From assembly GCF_007830445.1 (NCBI RefSeq), contig NZ_VLKR01000016.1:62001-126000 (forward strand): DNA of 64,000 nucleotides, given 5' to 3'. The translations under genes and the position numbers were made by a program. The notes below the pieces were generated by a model that was not told the DNA's origin, did no database searches, and saw only the letters and a program-made list of their open reading frames with translations. This document shows positions 10,154 to 17,892 of this stretch, piece after piece. How positions within the stretch are numbered: position 1 is the stretch's first letter; every line of letters starts with the position of its first letter. Source of the DNA: Sphingobacterium siyangense. GTDB taxonomy: Bacteria; Bacteroidota; Bacteroidia; Sphingobacteriales; Sphingobacteriaceae.

Positions 10154-11238
10154 CTATTCTGTAGTAACTTATGCTGCGAAGCCGTAAAAATATTCCGGAA
10201 GATTATATTGATTTCATGATCAATGGCGGCCCCCGAGATTCCGGTATGCGGATAGAGTCTTATTGTATTTGTCAAGATACATTCCACAAAATCTCGACTT
10301 TGTATCCCTATCTGTTCATAAATTGCTGCATTATCATTGCCATCATGAAGATTTACCCAAGAAAGAACGGCCAAATTCATTATTGCTTCCCTCCGATTAA
10401 CATAATCTTGCTGAAAGTCATCGAGTACCCTAAACGCTTCTTTACTTTCAGTCTTCTCCCATTTGGATTGATTGCTTTTTAACACAAATAGTTTTTCGAT
10501 TAAATCCAAAAAGCGCTTATACATTCCCGTAAAGTTGGCCAGTAAAGTCAATTCCGCAAAAGGCATAAAGGGATATTGATACAACAGCTCGCTACGTGTA
10601 CTTTTTGCCGCATCAATATCAAAAGACTGCCTACCATCAACGAGTATGTCTTCCAGCGAAAAGGAATGCGAAGCCGTAGCCTCCAATCCAAATGTATCCC
10701 AGTCGTAATGCACCAGTACATGGTCACGATCCACAAAAAATGATTTTATCAGTGGTTCACCTTTTTCGTCCAACACGGGTTTTCCTGCCTCCTGAATTGC
10801 AGCATTTAAGGTAAAATGGGTTAAATGAGGAGCTCCGGTTGCATATCTCCAAAAACCGCGGAGCCGATAATGTTCACCTTCACGTGTAGCTGTACCTGAT
10901 ACCTGCCCACTGCCGCCAAAACAAACCCGATCCGTTTTGAAAATCTGATCTCCTAAAACCGGATCAATAAAACCGACAAAGAGATTTGCTCCTGAGCATA
11001 ACGTTACTGTCCAAGCTAATCCCCCATCCCAATAAGCCAGGTCAGCCAATAAATTGAGCCCTTCAGGTAGACTTAACCCCAATCCACCCAATGCAGGTGG
11101 AACCCAAATCTTAAACCATTTCCGACGAAAAATCAGTTCGAGCTGTCCATCCGACAATGTTTTCTGATGGATTCCCTTAGCCTGATTATCTTTCAGAATA
11201 GCAATATCTTCGCTATTGAGTTGCATATCTTTCTTCAC
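10147..11238 (-). CDS. Acyl-CoA dehydrogenase-like flavoprotein, co-transcribed with the PnuC-family transporter
   Basis: The 363-residue product has the acyl-CoA-dehydrogenase fold: an N-terminal helical part with PPALGGLGLSLPEGLNLLADLAYWDGGLAW, a flavin-binding middle (CFGGSGQVSGTA, RGFWRYATGAPH, DTFGLEATASHSFSLEDILV) and a C-terminal helical bundle. The middle pattern is also that of group D flavin monooxygenases (HpaB/DszC type), and no clear catalytic Glu of a true dehydrogenase can be assigned by eye, so the reaction is open. The GTG at 11238 is chosen because GGAGGAG lies about 10 bp upstream; ATG at 11226 is an alternative. The start overlaps the pnuC-family gene by 26 bp, so translation is probably coupled and expression should follow the upstream TPP riboswitch. 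Confidence 0.8.
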   Translation of the reverse strand: MKKDMQLNSEDIAILKDNQAKGIHQKTLSDGQLELIFRRKWFKIWVPPALGGLGLSLPEGLNLLADLAYWDGGLAWTVTLCSGANLFVGFIDPVLGDQIFKTDRVCFGGSGQVSGTATREGEHYRLRGFWRYATGAPHLTHFTLNAAIQEAGKPVLDEKGEPLIKSFFVDRDHVLVHYDWDTFGLEATASHSFSLEDILVDGRQSFDIDAAKSTRSELLYQYPFMPFAELTLLANFTGMYKRFLDLIEKLFVLKSNQSKWEKTESKEAFRVLDDFQQDYVNRREAIMNLAVLSWVNLHDGNDNAAIYEQIGIQSRDFVECILTNTIRLYPHTGISGAAIDHEINIIFRNIFTASQHKLLQNSL

Positions 11239-11830
11239 TTATTATTCTCCTCCAATTAAAATATCCACTAAATGCCATAACAAATAAAAACAAGGTCAAG
11301 CCCGAATAAAGAAATAACCCTTTATGGATCAGTAAAGGAATTGCCATCAGATTACTGATATTCAACAATATCCAATTTTCTATCTTCCGTTTTGCCAATA
11401 ACCACATCCCTGCCCAAGCTGTGCAGGAAACTGCAGAGTCCCAAAGCGGTACATCAGAATCCGTTAAATGGACCAATCCGAAATAAAACAACAGAAAACC
11501 GAGAGCGCAGATTCCCCCTACTATCCACCATTCTTTCGGCTCACAATGCGTTATGGGAGCAGCAACATCGCTACTATATTTCCAATAGATCCAGCCATAG
11601 ATGCTCATGATCAAATAATAGAGATGTAGTAATATTTCTGCATATAGTTTCGCATGGAATAATACGTAAACAGAAATTAAGATACCAATAATCCCAAAAA
11701 TGTAATTGATCGATTTATTTTGCCGGGAAAACCAAACCTGTAAAACACCAAAGGATACCCCTAGCCATTCCGCGATGGTGGCCTGTTGAATCTGTTTTAT
11801 AAAAGCTTCGAAAATTGTTTCAGAAGTCAT
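11213..11830 (-). CDS. pnuT: PnuC-family vitamin transporter, probably thiamine-specific (PnuT-like)
   Basis: The 205-residue product has the PnuC architecture of about seven membrane helices. Family marks are EWLGVSFGVLQVWFSRQNK near the N-terminus and NWILLNISNLMAIPLLIHKGL with GYFNWRR near the C-terminus. PnuC proteins take up nicotinamide riboside; PnuT relatives take up thiamine. The substrate here is assigned from context: a TPP riboswitch lies directly upstream. The window also holds an NAD salvage cluster, but that is 38 kb away and on different control. The gene follows mqo and overlaps the flavoprotein gene downstream. Confidence 0.85.
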   Translation of the reverse strand: MTSETIFEAFIKQIQQATIAEWLGVSFGVLQVWFSRQNKSINYIFGIIGILISVYVLFHAKLYAEILLHLYYLIMSIYGWIYWKYSSDVAAPITHCEPKEWWIVGGICALGFLLFYFGLVHLTDSDVPLWDSAVSCTAWAGMWLLAKRKIENWILLNISNLMAIPLLIHKGLFLYSGLTLFLFVMAFSGYFNWRRIISEERYATQ

Positions 11831-11836
11831 CGCCTT

Positions 11837-11891
11837 GTTTATTATTTCGTGTAGTTCATAATAAACCTATGGGAGAAAAACGGACGTTTTT
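11837..11891 (-). promoter_or_regulatory. Candidate expression platform of the TPP riboswitch
   Basis: Between the aptamer and the pnuT start are two hairpins. The first (11876-11891) pairs AAAAACG with CGTTTTT and resembles a short terminator. The second (11837-11866) pairs nine bases and ends next to AAGG, 2-5 bp before the ATG, so it could hide the ribosome-binding site. Which one is used cannot be told from sequence alone. Confidence 0.45.
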
Positions 11892-11902
11892 ATTGAAATT
11901 AA

Positions 11903-12020
11903 ATCCCTACGCCAGCATTACCTGGATCAGGTATATAAAAGCGATTGTACAAGGAGGTACAATCGCTTTTATTGGGTATAATCTCAGCCGAGAATGACCA
12001 TGGTCATTCCAAGCACCCCA
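11903..12020 (-). promoter_or_regulatory. TPP (THI-box) riboswitch aptamer upstream of pnuT
   Basis: On the minus strand the conserved THI-box blocks occur in order: GGGGTGC (12013-12019), a P3 stem, GGCTGAGAT, ACCC (11974-11977, pairing with GGGG as P2), ACCTGATCCAGG and TAATGCTGGCGTAGGGA (ending near 11904). Together these are diagnostic for the thiamine-pyrophosphate aptamer. P3 is a perfect 18-nt palindrome at 11992-12009. An additional 16-bp stem with a six-base loop (11935-11972) sits between the P2 and P4 strands. The aptamer begins only about 25 bp after the mqo stop. Confidence 0.96.
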
Positions 12021-12044
12021 TAAGTATATTTTCTGTCGAATTGA

Positions 12045-13544
12045 TTATTCTATATCAATCAATTTCAACGCTTTGTGCGTACGCGTACGCGTTTCTTTAC
12101 ATAGTTGCGCATCATCGTTCAATGATTTCCCGTGTGAAGGAATCATTTCACGTAGTTTTTTACGGTATTCATCTGATTTCGCACGTTCAGGGAAACATCT
12201 CTTCAACAGGCTGATCATGATAGCAACTGACGTCGAAGCTCCAGGAGAAGCTCCTAATAGCGCAGCAATAGAACCATCTGCACTAGAAACGACCTCTGTA
12301 CCAAATTCTAAAATTCCACCTTTCTTCTCATCTTTCTTGATGACCTGAACACGTTGTCCTGCTTTCTCGATAACCCAATCCTCCAATTTAGCTGTAGGCA
12401 TAAATTGTTTTAAAGACTCTAGTTTATCTTTTGGTGACTTCATGACTTCAGTAATAAGATACTTCGTCAAAGGTAAGTTGTCAAGTCCGGCTGATAACAT
12501 CGGGCGGATATTGGACAATTTGATAGAAGCAGGTAAATCGAAGTAAGACCCTTGTTTTAAGAATTTAGTTGAGAAACCTGCATATGGTCCAAACAATAAC
12601 GCTTGTTTGCCATCAATATAACGTGTATCTAAGTGCGGTACAGACATTGGAGGAGCTCCAACAGAAGCTTTTCCATACACTTTCGCATGATGTGTATTAA
12701 TGATCTCTTCATTTACACAACGTAGCCATTGGCCCCCTACAGGAAATCCGCCATAGCCTTTTGCTTCGGGTATTCCAGATTTTTCCAACAACAACAACGA
12801 GTGGCCACCGGCCCCAATAAATACAAACTTTGCTTTTATTTCTCTCTTTGTTCCTGTCTTTAAATCTTTGACCTCCACTTCCCAACGGCCATCGTCTTCA
12901 CGTTCGATGTCGATTACTTCATGGTTTAAGGAGATCGAAATATTTTCTTTATTTTCAAGATTAGCGATCAAATCACGTGTCAACGACCCAAAATTAACAT
13001 CAGTGCCCAGATCCATTTTTGTCGCAGCGATTTTTTCATCGGCCTCGCGTCCTTCCATCATCAATGGAATCCACGATTTCAACAATGCCGTATCTTCGGT
13101 ATACTCCATCCCTTTGAACAAGTTTTGGGTCGTCAATGTTTCCCATCTTGTCTTTAGGAATTTAGCATCTTTTTCACCAAAAACCGCACTCATGTGTGGA
13201 ATACTACGGATAAAATTTTCAGGTTGGGCAATAATGCCTTTATCAACGAGGTAGGACCAAAATTGCTTAGACACTTCAAATTGCTCTGCAATTTTAACTG
13301 CTTTATCAATCTTTACAGAACCATCTTTCTGTTCGGGGGTATAATTTAACTCGCATAAGGCAGAGTGACCCGTGCCAGCATTATTCCAAGCGTCAGAACT
13401 TTCAGCAGCCACAACATCCAAACGCTCAAGAATTTCAATATTAACGTCTGGGCTTAATTCATTGATTAGAGTACCCAAAGTAGCACTCATAATACCGGCG
13501 CCGATCAGAACAACGTCAACTTCTTTATTTGATTTTTTGCTCAT
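12045..13544 (-). CDS. mqo: Malate:quinone oxidoreductase
   Basis: The 499-residue product oxidises malate to oxaloacetate and passes electrons to the quinone pool, a membrane-associated step of the TCA cycle. The FAD-binding Rossmann start DVVLIGAGIMSATLG lies at about residues 9-24. It is followed by AWNNAGTGHSALCELNYTP, FVFIGAGGHSLLLLEKSGI, YGGFPVGGQWLRC and a C-terminal LGASPGAST segment, all typical of Mqo. The length matches the family. It is transcribed from its own promoter, and with no obvious terminator or promoter after it, transcripts may run on into the riboswitch and pnuT. Confidence 0.98.
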   Translation of the reverse strand: MSKKSNKEVDVVLIGAGIMSATLGTLINELSPDVNIEILERLDVVAAESSDAWNNAGTGHSALCELNYTPEQKDGSVKIDKAVKIAEQFEVSKQFWSYLVDKGIIAQPENFIRSIPHMSAVFGEKDAKFLKTRWETLTTQNLFKGMEYTEDTALLKSWIPLMMEGREADEKIAATKMDLGTDVNFGSLTRDLIANLENKENISISLNHEVIDIEREDDGRWEVEVKDLKTGTKREIKAKFVFIGAGGHSLLLLEKSGIPEAKGYGGFPVGGQWLRCVNEEIINTHHAKVYGKASVGAPPMSVPHLDTRYIDGKQALLFGPYAGFSTKFLKQGSYFDLPASIKLSNIRPMLSAGLDNLPLTKYLITEVMKSPKDKLESLKQFMPTAKLEDWVIEKAGQRVQVIKKDEKKGGILEFGTEVVSSADGSIAALLGASPGASTSVAIMISLLKRCFPERAKSDEYRKKLREMIPSHGKSLNDDAQLCKETRTRTHKALKLIDIE

Positions 13545-13560
13545 GTTTTTGTGATTGATG

Positions 13561-13593
13561 CAAATTTAATATAGTTTTTGGTAAACGTCCAAG
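13561..13593 (-). promoter_or_regulatory. Candidate mqo promoter
   Basis: On the minus strand TTGG is followed after 20 bp by TAAATTTG (13561-13568), a full match to the Bacteroidota -7 box. Transcription would start about 10-12 bp before the mqo ATG. The remainder of this divergent gap (13594-13788) is AT-rich and holds one near-palindrome, GTGAGCGATCGCTTAC at 13667-13682, with no other recognisable element. Confidence 0.45.
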
Positions 13594-13788
13594 TCTTTTG
13601 TCAAAAAACTGTACTTTTTAGAACCACTTATTCAAAAATACCATTGATTTATTAAAATAATCCTAAGTGAGCGATCGCTTACCGTAAAATTCTAAAATTG
13701 TTTCCTGAAAACACGCTTCCACTCCAACATAAACACAAGGTCAGCACACAATGTTTTTCTATTTTAAACCGTTATTTATCGAAAGATT

Positions 13789-13819
13789 TTGTGTTATAAT
13801 ATAGTTTTAACATTTTTGC
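13789..13819 (+). promoter_or_regulatory. Candidate fabG promoter
   Basis: TTTG at 13789-13792 is followed after exactly 19 bp by CATTTTTG (13812-13819), which matches seven of eight positions of the Bacteroidota -7 box. The leader to fabG would be about 230 nt. A 65-codon frame at 13839-14036 lies in this leader but shows no coding signs. Confidence 0.4.
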
Positions 13820-14056
13820 AGAACATCGAAAGGCAATAGTGTACACAATAGCTAAAAAACAAGATCATTTATTCGCTAATACGACGGCATCGAAAAAACA
13901 CAAGCACTGGGGCATAACCAAGATAAACCAAATGGAAACGAGTTCATGTTTCGTATTGAATTCCAGTAACAGACGGGCTGTGAGAGAAAGACAGCGCGTG
14001 GAAAATGGACATAAATGCCTAAGTGTGAATAATTGAAGAACAAATAACTTATACAG

Positions 14057-14800
14057 ATGAAAATACTCGAAGGAAAAATTGCTTTAGTAACAGGAGCATC
14101 AAAAGGAATCGGAAGAAAAATTGCAGAAGTGTTTGCACAACATGGTGCTAACGTCGCTTTTACATATCTTTCTTCTGTCGAAAAAGGACAGGCGCTAGAA
14201 CAGGAGCTTCAGGCTTTCGGCACCAAAGTGATTGGTTATCGCTCTGACGCTTCAAAATTCGAAGAAGCAGAACAATTAATCAACGCGATCGTTGCCGATT
14301 TTGGAGGATTAGATATCGTTGTAAATAATGCTGGTATCACAAAAGACGGCTTGTTAATGCGTATGACCGAAGAGAATTGGGATGATGTATTAAATGTCAA
14401 CTTAAAATCTGTCTTTAACGTTACAAAAGCTGCTTCGAAAATTATGATGAAAAACCGTAAAGGTTCATTTATCAATATGTCTTCAGTTGTTGGAGTTCAA
14501 GGAAATGCCGGTCAGGCAAATTATGCCGCATCAAAAGCTGGTATTATCGGGTTCACAAAATCTATCGCTAAAGAATTAGGCTCTCGTAATATCCGTGCAA
14601 ACGTAGTTGCTCCAGGTTTTATACGTACCGAAATGACTGATGTACTGGATCCTAAAGTTGTGGCTGGATGGGAAGCGGGAATTCCATTGAAACGCGCTGG
14701 TGAACCAGAAGACGTTGCCAATGCATGTCTTTATTTAGCATCTGATTTATCAGCATACGTAACCGGACAGGTTCTTCCTGTTGATGGTGGTATGTTATAA
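14057..14800 (+). CDS. fabG: 3-oxoacyl-[acyl-carrier-protein] reductase
   Basis: The 247-residue SDR reduces 3-oxoacyl-ACP with NADPH in fatty-acid elongation. Visible marks are the cofactor loop TGASKGIG (residues about 11-18), NNAGITKDGLLMRM, the catalytic Ser in NMSSVVG, the YAASK motif (Tyr-Lys pair) and the C-terminal VAPGFIRTEMT and TGQVLPVDGGM. The match to FabG is close over the full length. It stands alone, not in a fab operon, between a long leader and a strong terminator. Another SDR such as a PHB-type reductase cannot be fully excluded. Confidence 0.93.
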   Translation: MKILEGKIALVTGASKGIGRKIAEVFAQHGANVAFTYLSSVEKGQALEQELQAFGTKVIGYRSDASKFEEAEQLINAIVADFGGLDIVVNNAGITKDGLLMRMTEENWDDVLNVNLKSVFNVTKAASKIMMKNRKGSFINMSSVVGVQGNAGQANYAASKAGIIGFTKSIAKELGSRNIRANVVAPGFIRTEMTDVLDPKVVAGWEAGIPLKRAGEPEDVANACLYLASDLSAYVTGQVLPVDGGML

Positions 14801-14805
14801 AATAA

Positions 14806-14846
14806 ACAGGCTTAGGTTGAGTTAAGAAAACTTGACCTAAGCCTGT
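14806..14846. terminator. Terminator after fabG
   Basis: A 12-bp perfect outer stem (ACAGGCTTAGGT with its complement) continues inward with wobble pairs to about 18 bp, closed by a short A-rich loop. It starts 6 bp after the fabG stop. Confidence 0.8.
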
Positions 14847-14937
14847 TCTCTAGTTATATTTCACGGCCTATCCTGATCTATTTCTACGAAACACCTATGC
14901 ACGCCACAATTAACGGTTTTCTTTTCCAAATTTTAGT

Positions 14938-14945
14938 TAATTTTG
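14938..14945 (+). promoter_or_regulatory. Candidate -7 box for the LuxE-like gene
   Basis: TAATTTTG matches TAnnTTTG fully. No clear -33 box is seen 19 bp upstream. If used, transcription would start near 14952, which supports the ATG at 14967 as the start of the next gene. Confidence 0.35.
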
Positions 14946-14966
14946 TCCATCAAATTTTTAAATGCT

Positions 14967-15947
14967 ATGACGAACTGGAAGGATTTTTTTGACATTAAAA
15001 CCGAGGATGATTTTAATCAGCATTGTTTAGATACCTACCAATTCCAAAGCCAGCATTGCAAAATTTATCGTGACTATATCAGGCTCCTTGGGCGAGAAAA
15101 AGACCTGATTCAGCACTATACCGATATTCCTTTCATGCCCATCGAATTTTTTAAGACCCAACAGGTTATTGCTGAAGGGATGGAGGCTGAAATCGTATTC
15201 TCGAGTTCGGGTACAACAGGTATGGTCACCTCAAAACATCTGGTCGCTGACCGGAGCATATATGAGCGAACTTTTCGGAAGATTTTCGAAAGTTTTTATG
15301 GTCCGCTCGGCAACATCGCCGTCCTTGCATTGCTCCCATCCTACCTAGAGCGAAGTGGTTCGTCGCTGATCTATATGATTGATGATCTCATGAAGCAAAG
15401 TGAGCAACCGGAAAGCAATTATTTCCTCTATAACCACCAAGAGCTTTTCGATACACTTATTAAACTCAAAAATAAAGGCACAAAGACCATCCTCTTTGGC
15501 GTAACGTATGCCCTACTCGACTTCATTGAACAATATGCCTTTGAATTTCCTGACCTGATCATTATGGAAACCGGCGGAATGAAAGGTAAGCGTAAGGAAA
15601 TGGTGAAACAGGAAATCCATAAACTCCTGGAAGAAGCCTTTTCTGTGCATGGTATCCATTCTGAATATGGCATGACAGAATTACTCTCACAAGGCTACTC
15701 TTCAGGTCAGGGAATATTCTATCTTCCCAAATGGATGAAAATCTTGATCCGAGATACCAATGATCCTTTAAGCCTGATTCCGTTGAATAAAACTGGCGGC
15801 ATCAATGTAATCGACCTCGCCAATCGCTACTCCTGTTCATTTATAGCCACACAAGATTTAGGTAAAGTATATCAGGATGGCTCTTTTGAAATATTGGGAC
15901 GTTTTGACCAAAGTGATATTCGTGGTTGTAATCTGTTGGTTCAGTAA
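14967..15947 (+). CDS. LuxE-family acyl-protein synthetase-like adenylating enzyme
   Basis: The 326-residue product belongs to the adenylate-forming superfamily in its LuxE/acyl-protein synthetase branch. The AMP-binding signature VFSSSGTTGM lies at about residue 80. It is followed by ETGGMKGKRKEM and SEYGMTELLSQGY (core motif), and by a C-terminal DLGKVYQDGSFEILGRFDQSDIRGCN that corresponds to the YxTGD-like region. An upstream TTG at 14943 would add eight residues, but a -7 promoter box overlaps it, so ATG 14967 is preferred. Relatives in Bacteroidota are usually annotated as acyl transferases or LuxE-domain proteins; the acyl substrate is unknown, and no luxCD genes are near. Confidence 0.82.
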   Translation: MTNWKDFFDIKTEDDFNQHCLDTYQFQSQHCKIYRDYIRLLGREKDLIQHYTDIPFMPIEFFKTQQVIAEGMEAEIVFSSSGTTGMVTSKHLVADRSIYERTFRKIFESFYGPLGNIAVLALLPSYLERSGSSLIYMIDDLMKQSEQPESNYFLYNHQELFDTLIKLKNKGTKTILFGVTYALLDFIEQYAFEFPDLIIMETGGMKGKRKEMVKQEIHKLLEEAFSVHGIHSEYGMTELLSQGYSSGQGIFYLPKWMKILIRDTNDPLSLIPLNKTGGINVIDLANRYSCSFIATQDLGKVYQDGSFEILGRFDQSDIRGCNLLVQ

Positions 15948-16020
15948 TGATCTGATATGACCAGCGCGGCATTTGCCAAACGGCTTGGTTCCCTCAAAGC
16001 AAATTGCCTATACCACAATA

Positions 16021-16059
16021 AAAAAACACCTGGTCATGATGCACGGCCAGGTGTTTTTT
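16021..16059. terminator. Bidirectional terminator between convergent genes
   Basis: A 13-bp stem (six A and CACCTGG paired with CCAGGTG and six T) has a 13-nt loop. It lies between the LuxE-like gene and the convergent metallopeptidase gene and has a U-tract in both directions. Confidence 0.85.
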
Positions 16060-16076
16060 TATTCGAAATACGATTC

Positions 16077-16946
16077 CTATTTCAGACTCGGATCTTCAAA
16101 GGTATTGCCCGATCGCATATCCCCCGAATCATATCCTTTTTTAAACCATTCCATACGTTGCGCAGATGTACCATGCGTAAATGATTCAGGAACAGCATAG
16201 CCCTGTGCTTCAGTCTGTAATTTATCGTCACCAACAGCAGCTGCCGCTTTCATCCCGTCCATTATATCATTATAATCAATTTTTATATCGGTTAAATCAT
16301 TGATGTAATGCGCCCAAACACCTGCATAAAAATCCGCTTGCAGCTCGGTCATAACGGAGATCCTGTTATTTTCACGCTCGCTCAGTTTCCCACGGGCTTG
16401 ATTGGTCTTCGGCAATAATCCCACCAATTGTTGGATATGATGTCCGACTTCATGCGCAATTACATACGCCATGGCGAACTCTCCCTTTGCACCGAATTTA
16501 TCCGAAAGTTCTCTACTAAAGCTCAGATCCAGGTAAATCTTTTGATCACCCGGACAATAAAAAGGTCCGTAAGAAGCCTGCCCCATACCACAACCATCCG
16601 TTTGTGTTCCCCCATCGTAAAATACGAGTGTTGTAGGGGTATAATTTTTCTGCATCTGCTCTTTAAACAGCTTTGCCCAAACATCCTCGGTACTCTGAAG
16701 TACAGTTAATGAAAATTCAGTTAGTCTTTTTTCCTCCGGATTTAACTCACGCGGCTGTCCTGACTGTTCAGTTTGTGCCCCCATATTTTGGGCTTGCTGT
16801 AAGAGTTGCATCGGATCTCCACCCATCAAAAATCCAATGACCAAAACAATAATTCCACCAATTCCTCCTAAAGCAATTTTTCCTCCCCCCGACATTCCAC
16901 GACGGTCCTCAAAATTACCACTTTGCTTGCCTCCTTGCCATTTCAT
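16077..16946 (-). CDS. YpfJ-type neutral zinc metallopeptidase
   Basis: The 289-residue product begins with MKWQGGKQSGNFEDRRGMSGGG, the hallmark start of this family, then has one membrane helix (GGIGGIIVLVIGFLMGG, about residues 30-46). The zinc site HEVGHH follows in YVIAHEVGHHIQQLVGLLP near residue 165. Further marks are DGCGMGQASYGPFYCPGDQKIYLDLSFS and ELQADFYAGVWAH, with a Glu that can serve as the third zinc ligand, and a C-terminal SFTHGTSAQRMEWFKKGYDSG. The enzyme would be membrane-anchored with its catalytic domain outside the cytoplasm. Its substrate is unknown in the family. Confidence 0.93.
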   Translation of the reverse strand: MKWQGGKQSGNFEDRRGMSGGGKIALGGIGGIIVLVIGFLMGGDPMQLLQQAQNMGAQTEQSGQPRELNPEEKRLTEFSLTVLQSTEDVWAKLFKEQMQKNYTPTTLVFYDGGTQTDGCGMGQASYGPFYCPGDQKIYLDLSFSRELSDKFGAKGEFAMAYVIAHEVGHHIQQLVGLLPKTNQARGKLSERENNRISVMTELQADFYAGVWAHYINDLTDIKIDYNDIMDGMKAAAAVGDDKLQTEAQGYAVPESFTHGTSAQRMEWFKKGYDSGDMRSGNTFEDPSLK

Positions 16947-17175
16947 AGTATTCCTATATTACAGTTAATAATCTTTTCTAATGTTGGTTAAACACAAATT
17001 CGGTACCAATGTTCTACATGAAGTAAATTTATTTGAAGAAAAAATTTACTTCACTTTACCTCGTAGTCCGCATCATATAAATAAATTTACCAGCAAACAA
17101 ATGATAGTCATAAGCAAAAACAATGCTTTATAAGAGTAAAAACAGGAATTATTTCCCCAAGCCGTGATATTCGTC

Positions 17176-17207
17176 ATTGCACATCAAAGCAAATTTGGCT
17201 AAGTTTG
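17176..17207 (+). promoter_or_regulatory. Candidate yjdM promoter
   Basis: ATTG at 17176-17179 is followed after 20 bp by TAAGTTTG (17200-17207), a full -7 match. The ATG lies 20 bp downstream. The rest of the gap from 16947 is AT-rich with no clear minus-strand promoter. Confidence 0.5.
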
Positions 17208-17226
17208 GGCTTTCAAAAAAACTGAC

Positions 17227-17808
17227 ATGAAATTAGAAGAACAATTACAAGCGAGAGCTGGCGGAAAATGTGAGCTGACAGGCGAAGATGCCACTTTAAT
17301 TGCCTACACATTACCTCCGGAAATAACATCAAATTTGGACAATACTTTACTGATTTCAGAAACATTGGTCAATCAGCTCAACAAAACAGAACAATTAAAT
17401 CCAGACGACTGGAAATTCCTTCCAAATGCAATGTGGGCCGAAAACCCATCGGTGCAAATTGTATGCTGGCGTATGTTAAACCGATTAAAAAATGAAGGCT
17501 GGGCGTCGGAAGCACTGGATATCCTCTATCTCGACGATGAAACGCTATTGGAAGCTAAGAAAACTGGAGATCATGAAAATGATGGCTATGTTTCTTTTCA
17601 TGAAGATAGCATCGGGCAACGACTGTTGGAGGGCGATACTGTTGTGCTGACAAAAACGCTTGACGTGAAAGGTTCCTCCTTAAAAGCGACTTTAGGCACC
17701 GTGGTTAAGAATATTCGACTAGTAGCAGACAATATCGAACAAATTGAAGGAAAGATTGAAGGTCAAACAATCGTTATATTGACCAAATATCTCCGTAAAC
17801 AAAATTAA
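17227..17808 (+). CDS. yjdM: YjdM/PhnA-family protein
   Basis: The 193-residue product carries the C-terminal PhnA (YjdM) domain: GDTVVLTKTLDVKGSSL, GTVVKNIRLV and IEGKIEGQTIVILTKYLRK at about residues 135-192. The N-terminal part (RAGGKCELTGEDATL) resembles a degenerate zinc-ribbon; only one Cys of the usual pairs is visible here, with a second Cys further on in VQIVCWRML. The family was once called alkylphosphonate uptake protein, but no phosphonate genes are nearby and the molecular role is not established. It is a single-gene unit with its own promoter and terminator. Confidence 0.88.
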   Translation: MKLEEQLQARAGGKCELTGEDATLIAYTLPPEITSNLDNTLLISETLVNQLNKTEQLNPDDWKFLPNAMWAENPSVQIVCWRMLNRLKNEGWASEALDILYLDDETLLEAKKTGDHENDGYVSFHEDSIGQRLLEGDTVVLTKTLDVKGSSLKATLGTVVKNIRLVADNIEQIEGKIEGQTIVILTKYLRKQN

Positions 17809-17822
17809 AATAGACTTTTCGA

Positions 17823-17878
17823 CTAAATAATTAAGGCTTAAACTGGGGTTCATTCCTGTTTAAGCCTTAATTATTTAG
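17823..17878. terminator. Bidirectional terminator, 21-bp stem
   Basis: Left arm 17823-17843 pairs perfectly with right arm 17858-17878 around a 14-nt loop. It separates yjdM from the convergent deacetylase gene. Confidence 0.85.
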
Positions 17879-17892
17879 AGAGATAGCAGTCA

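Noticed and set aside
11213..11830. Nicotinamide riboside transporter of the NAD salvage regulon
   Set aside because: The fold fits PnuC, but a TPP riboswitch lies directly upstream and no GAGTA/TACTC operator is present, so thiamine is the better call.
13667..13682. Near-palindrome around GCGATCGC as an operator
   Set aside because: Arms mismatch at the second pair from the centre-outer part, it lies far from both candidate promoters, and such GC palindromes can occur by chance.
13839..14036. 65-codon frame in the fabG leader
   Set aside because: Composition is unlike the neighbouring genes, there is no ribosome site or family match, and it lies inside a probable untranslated leader.
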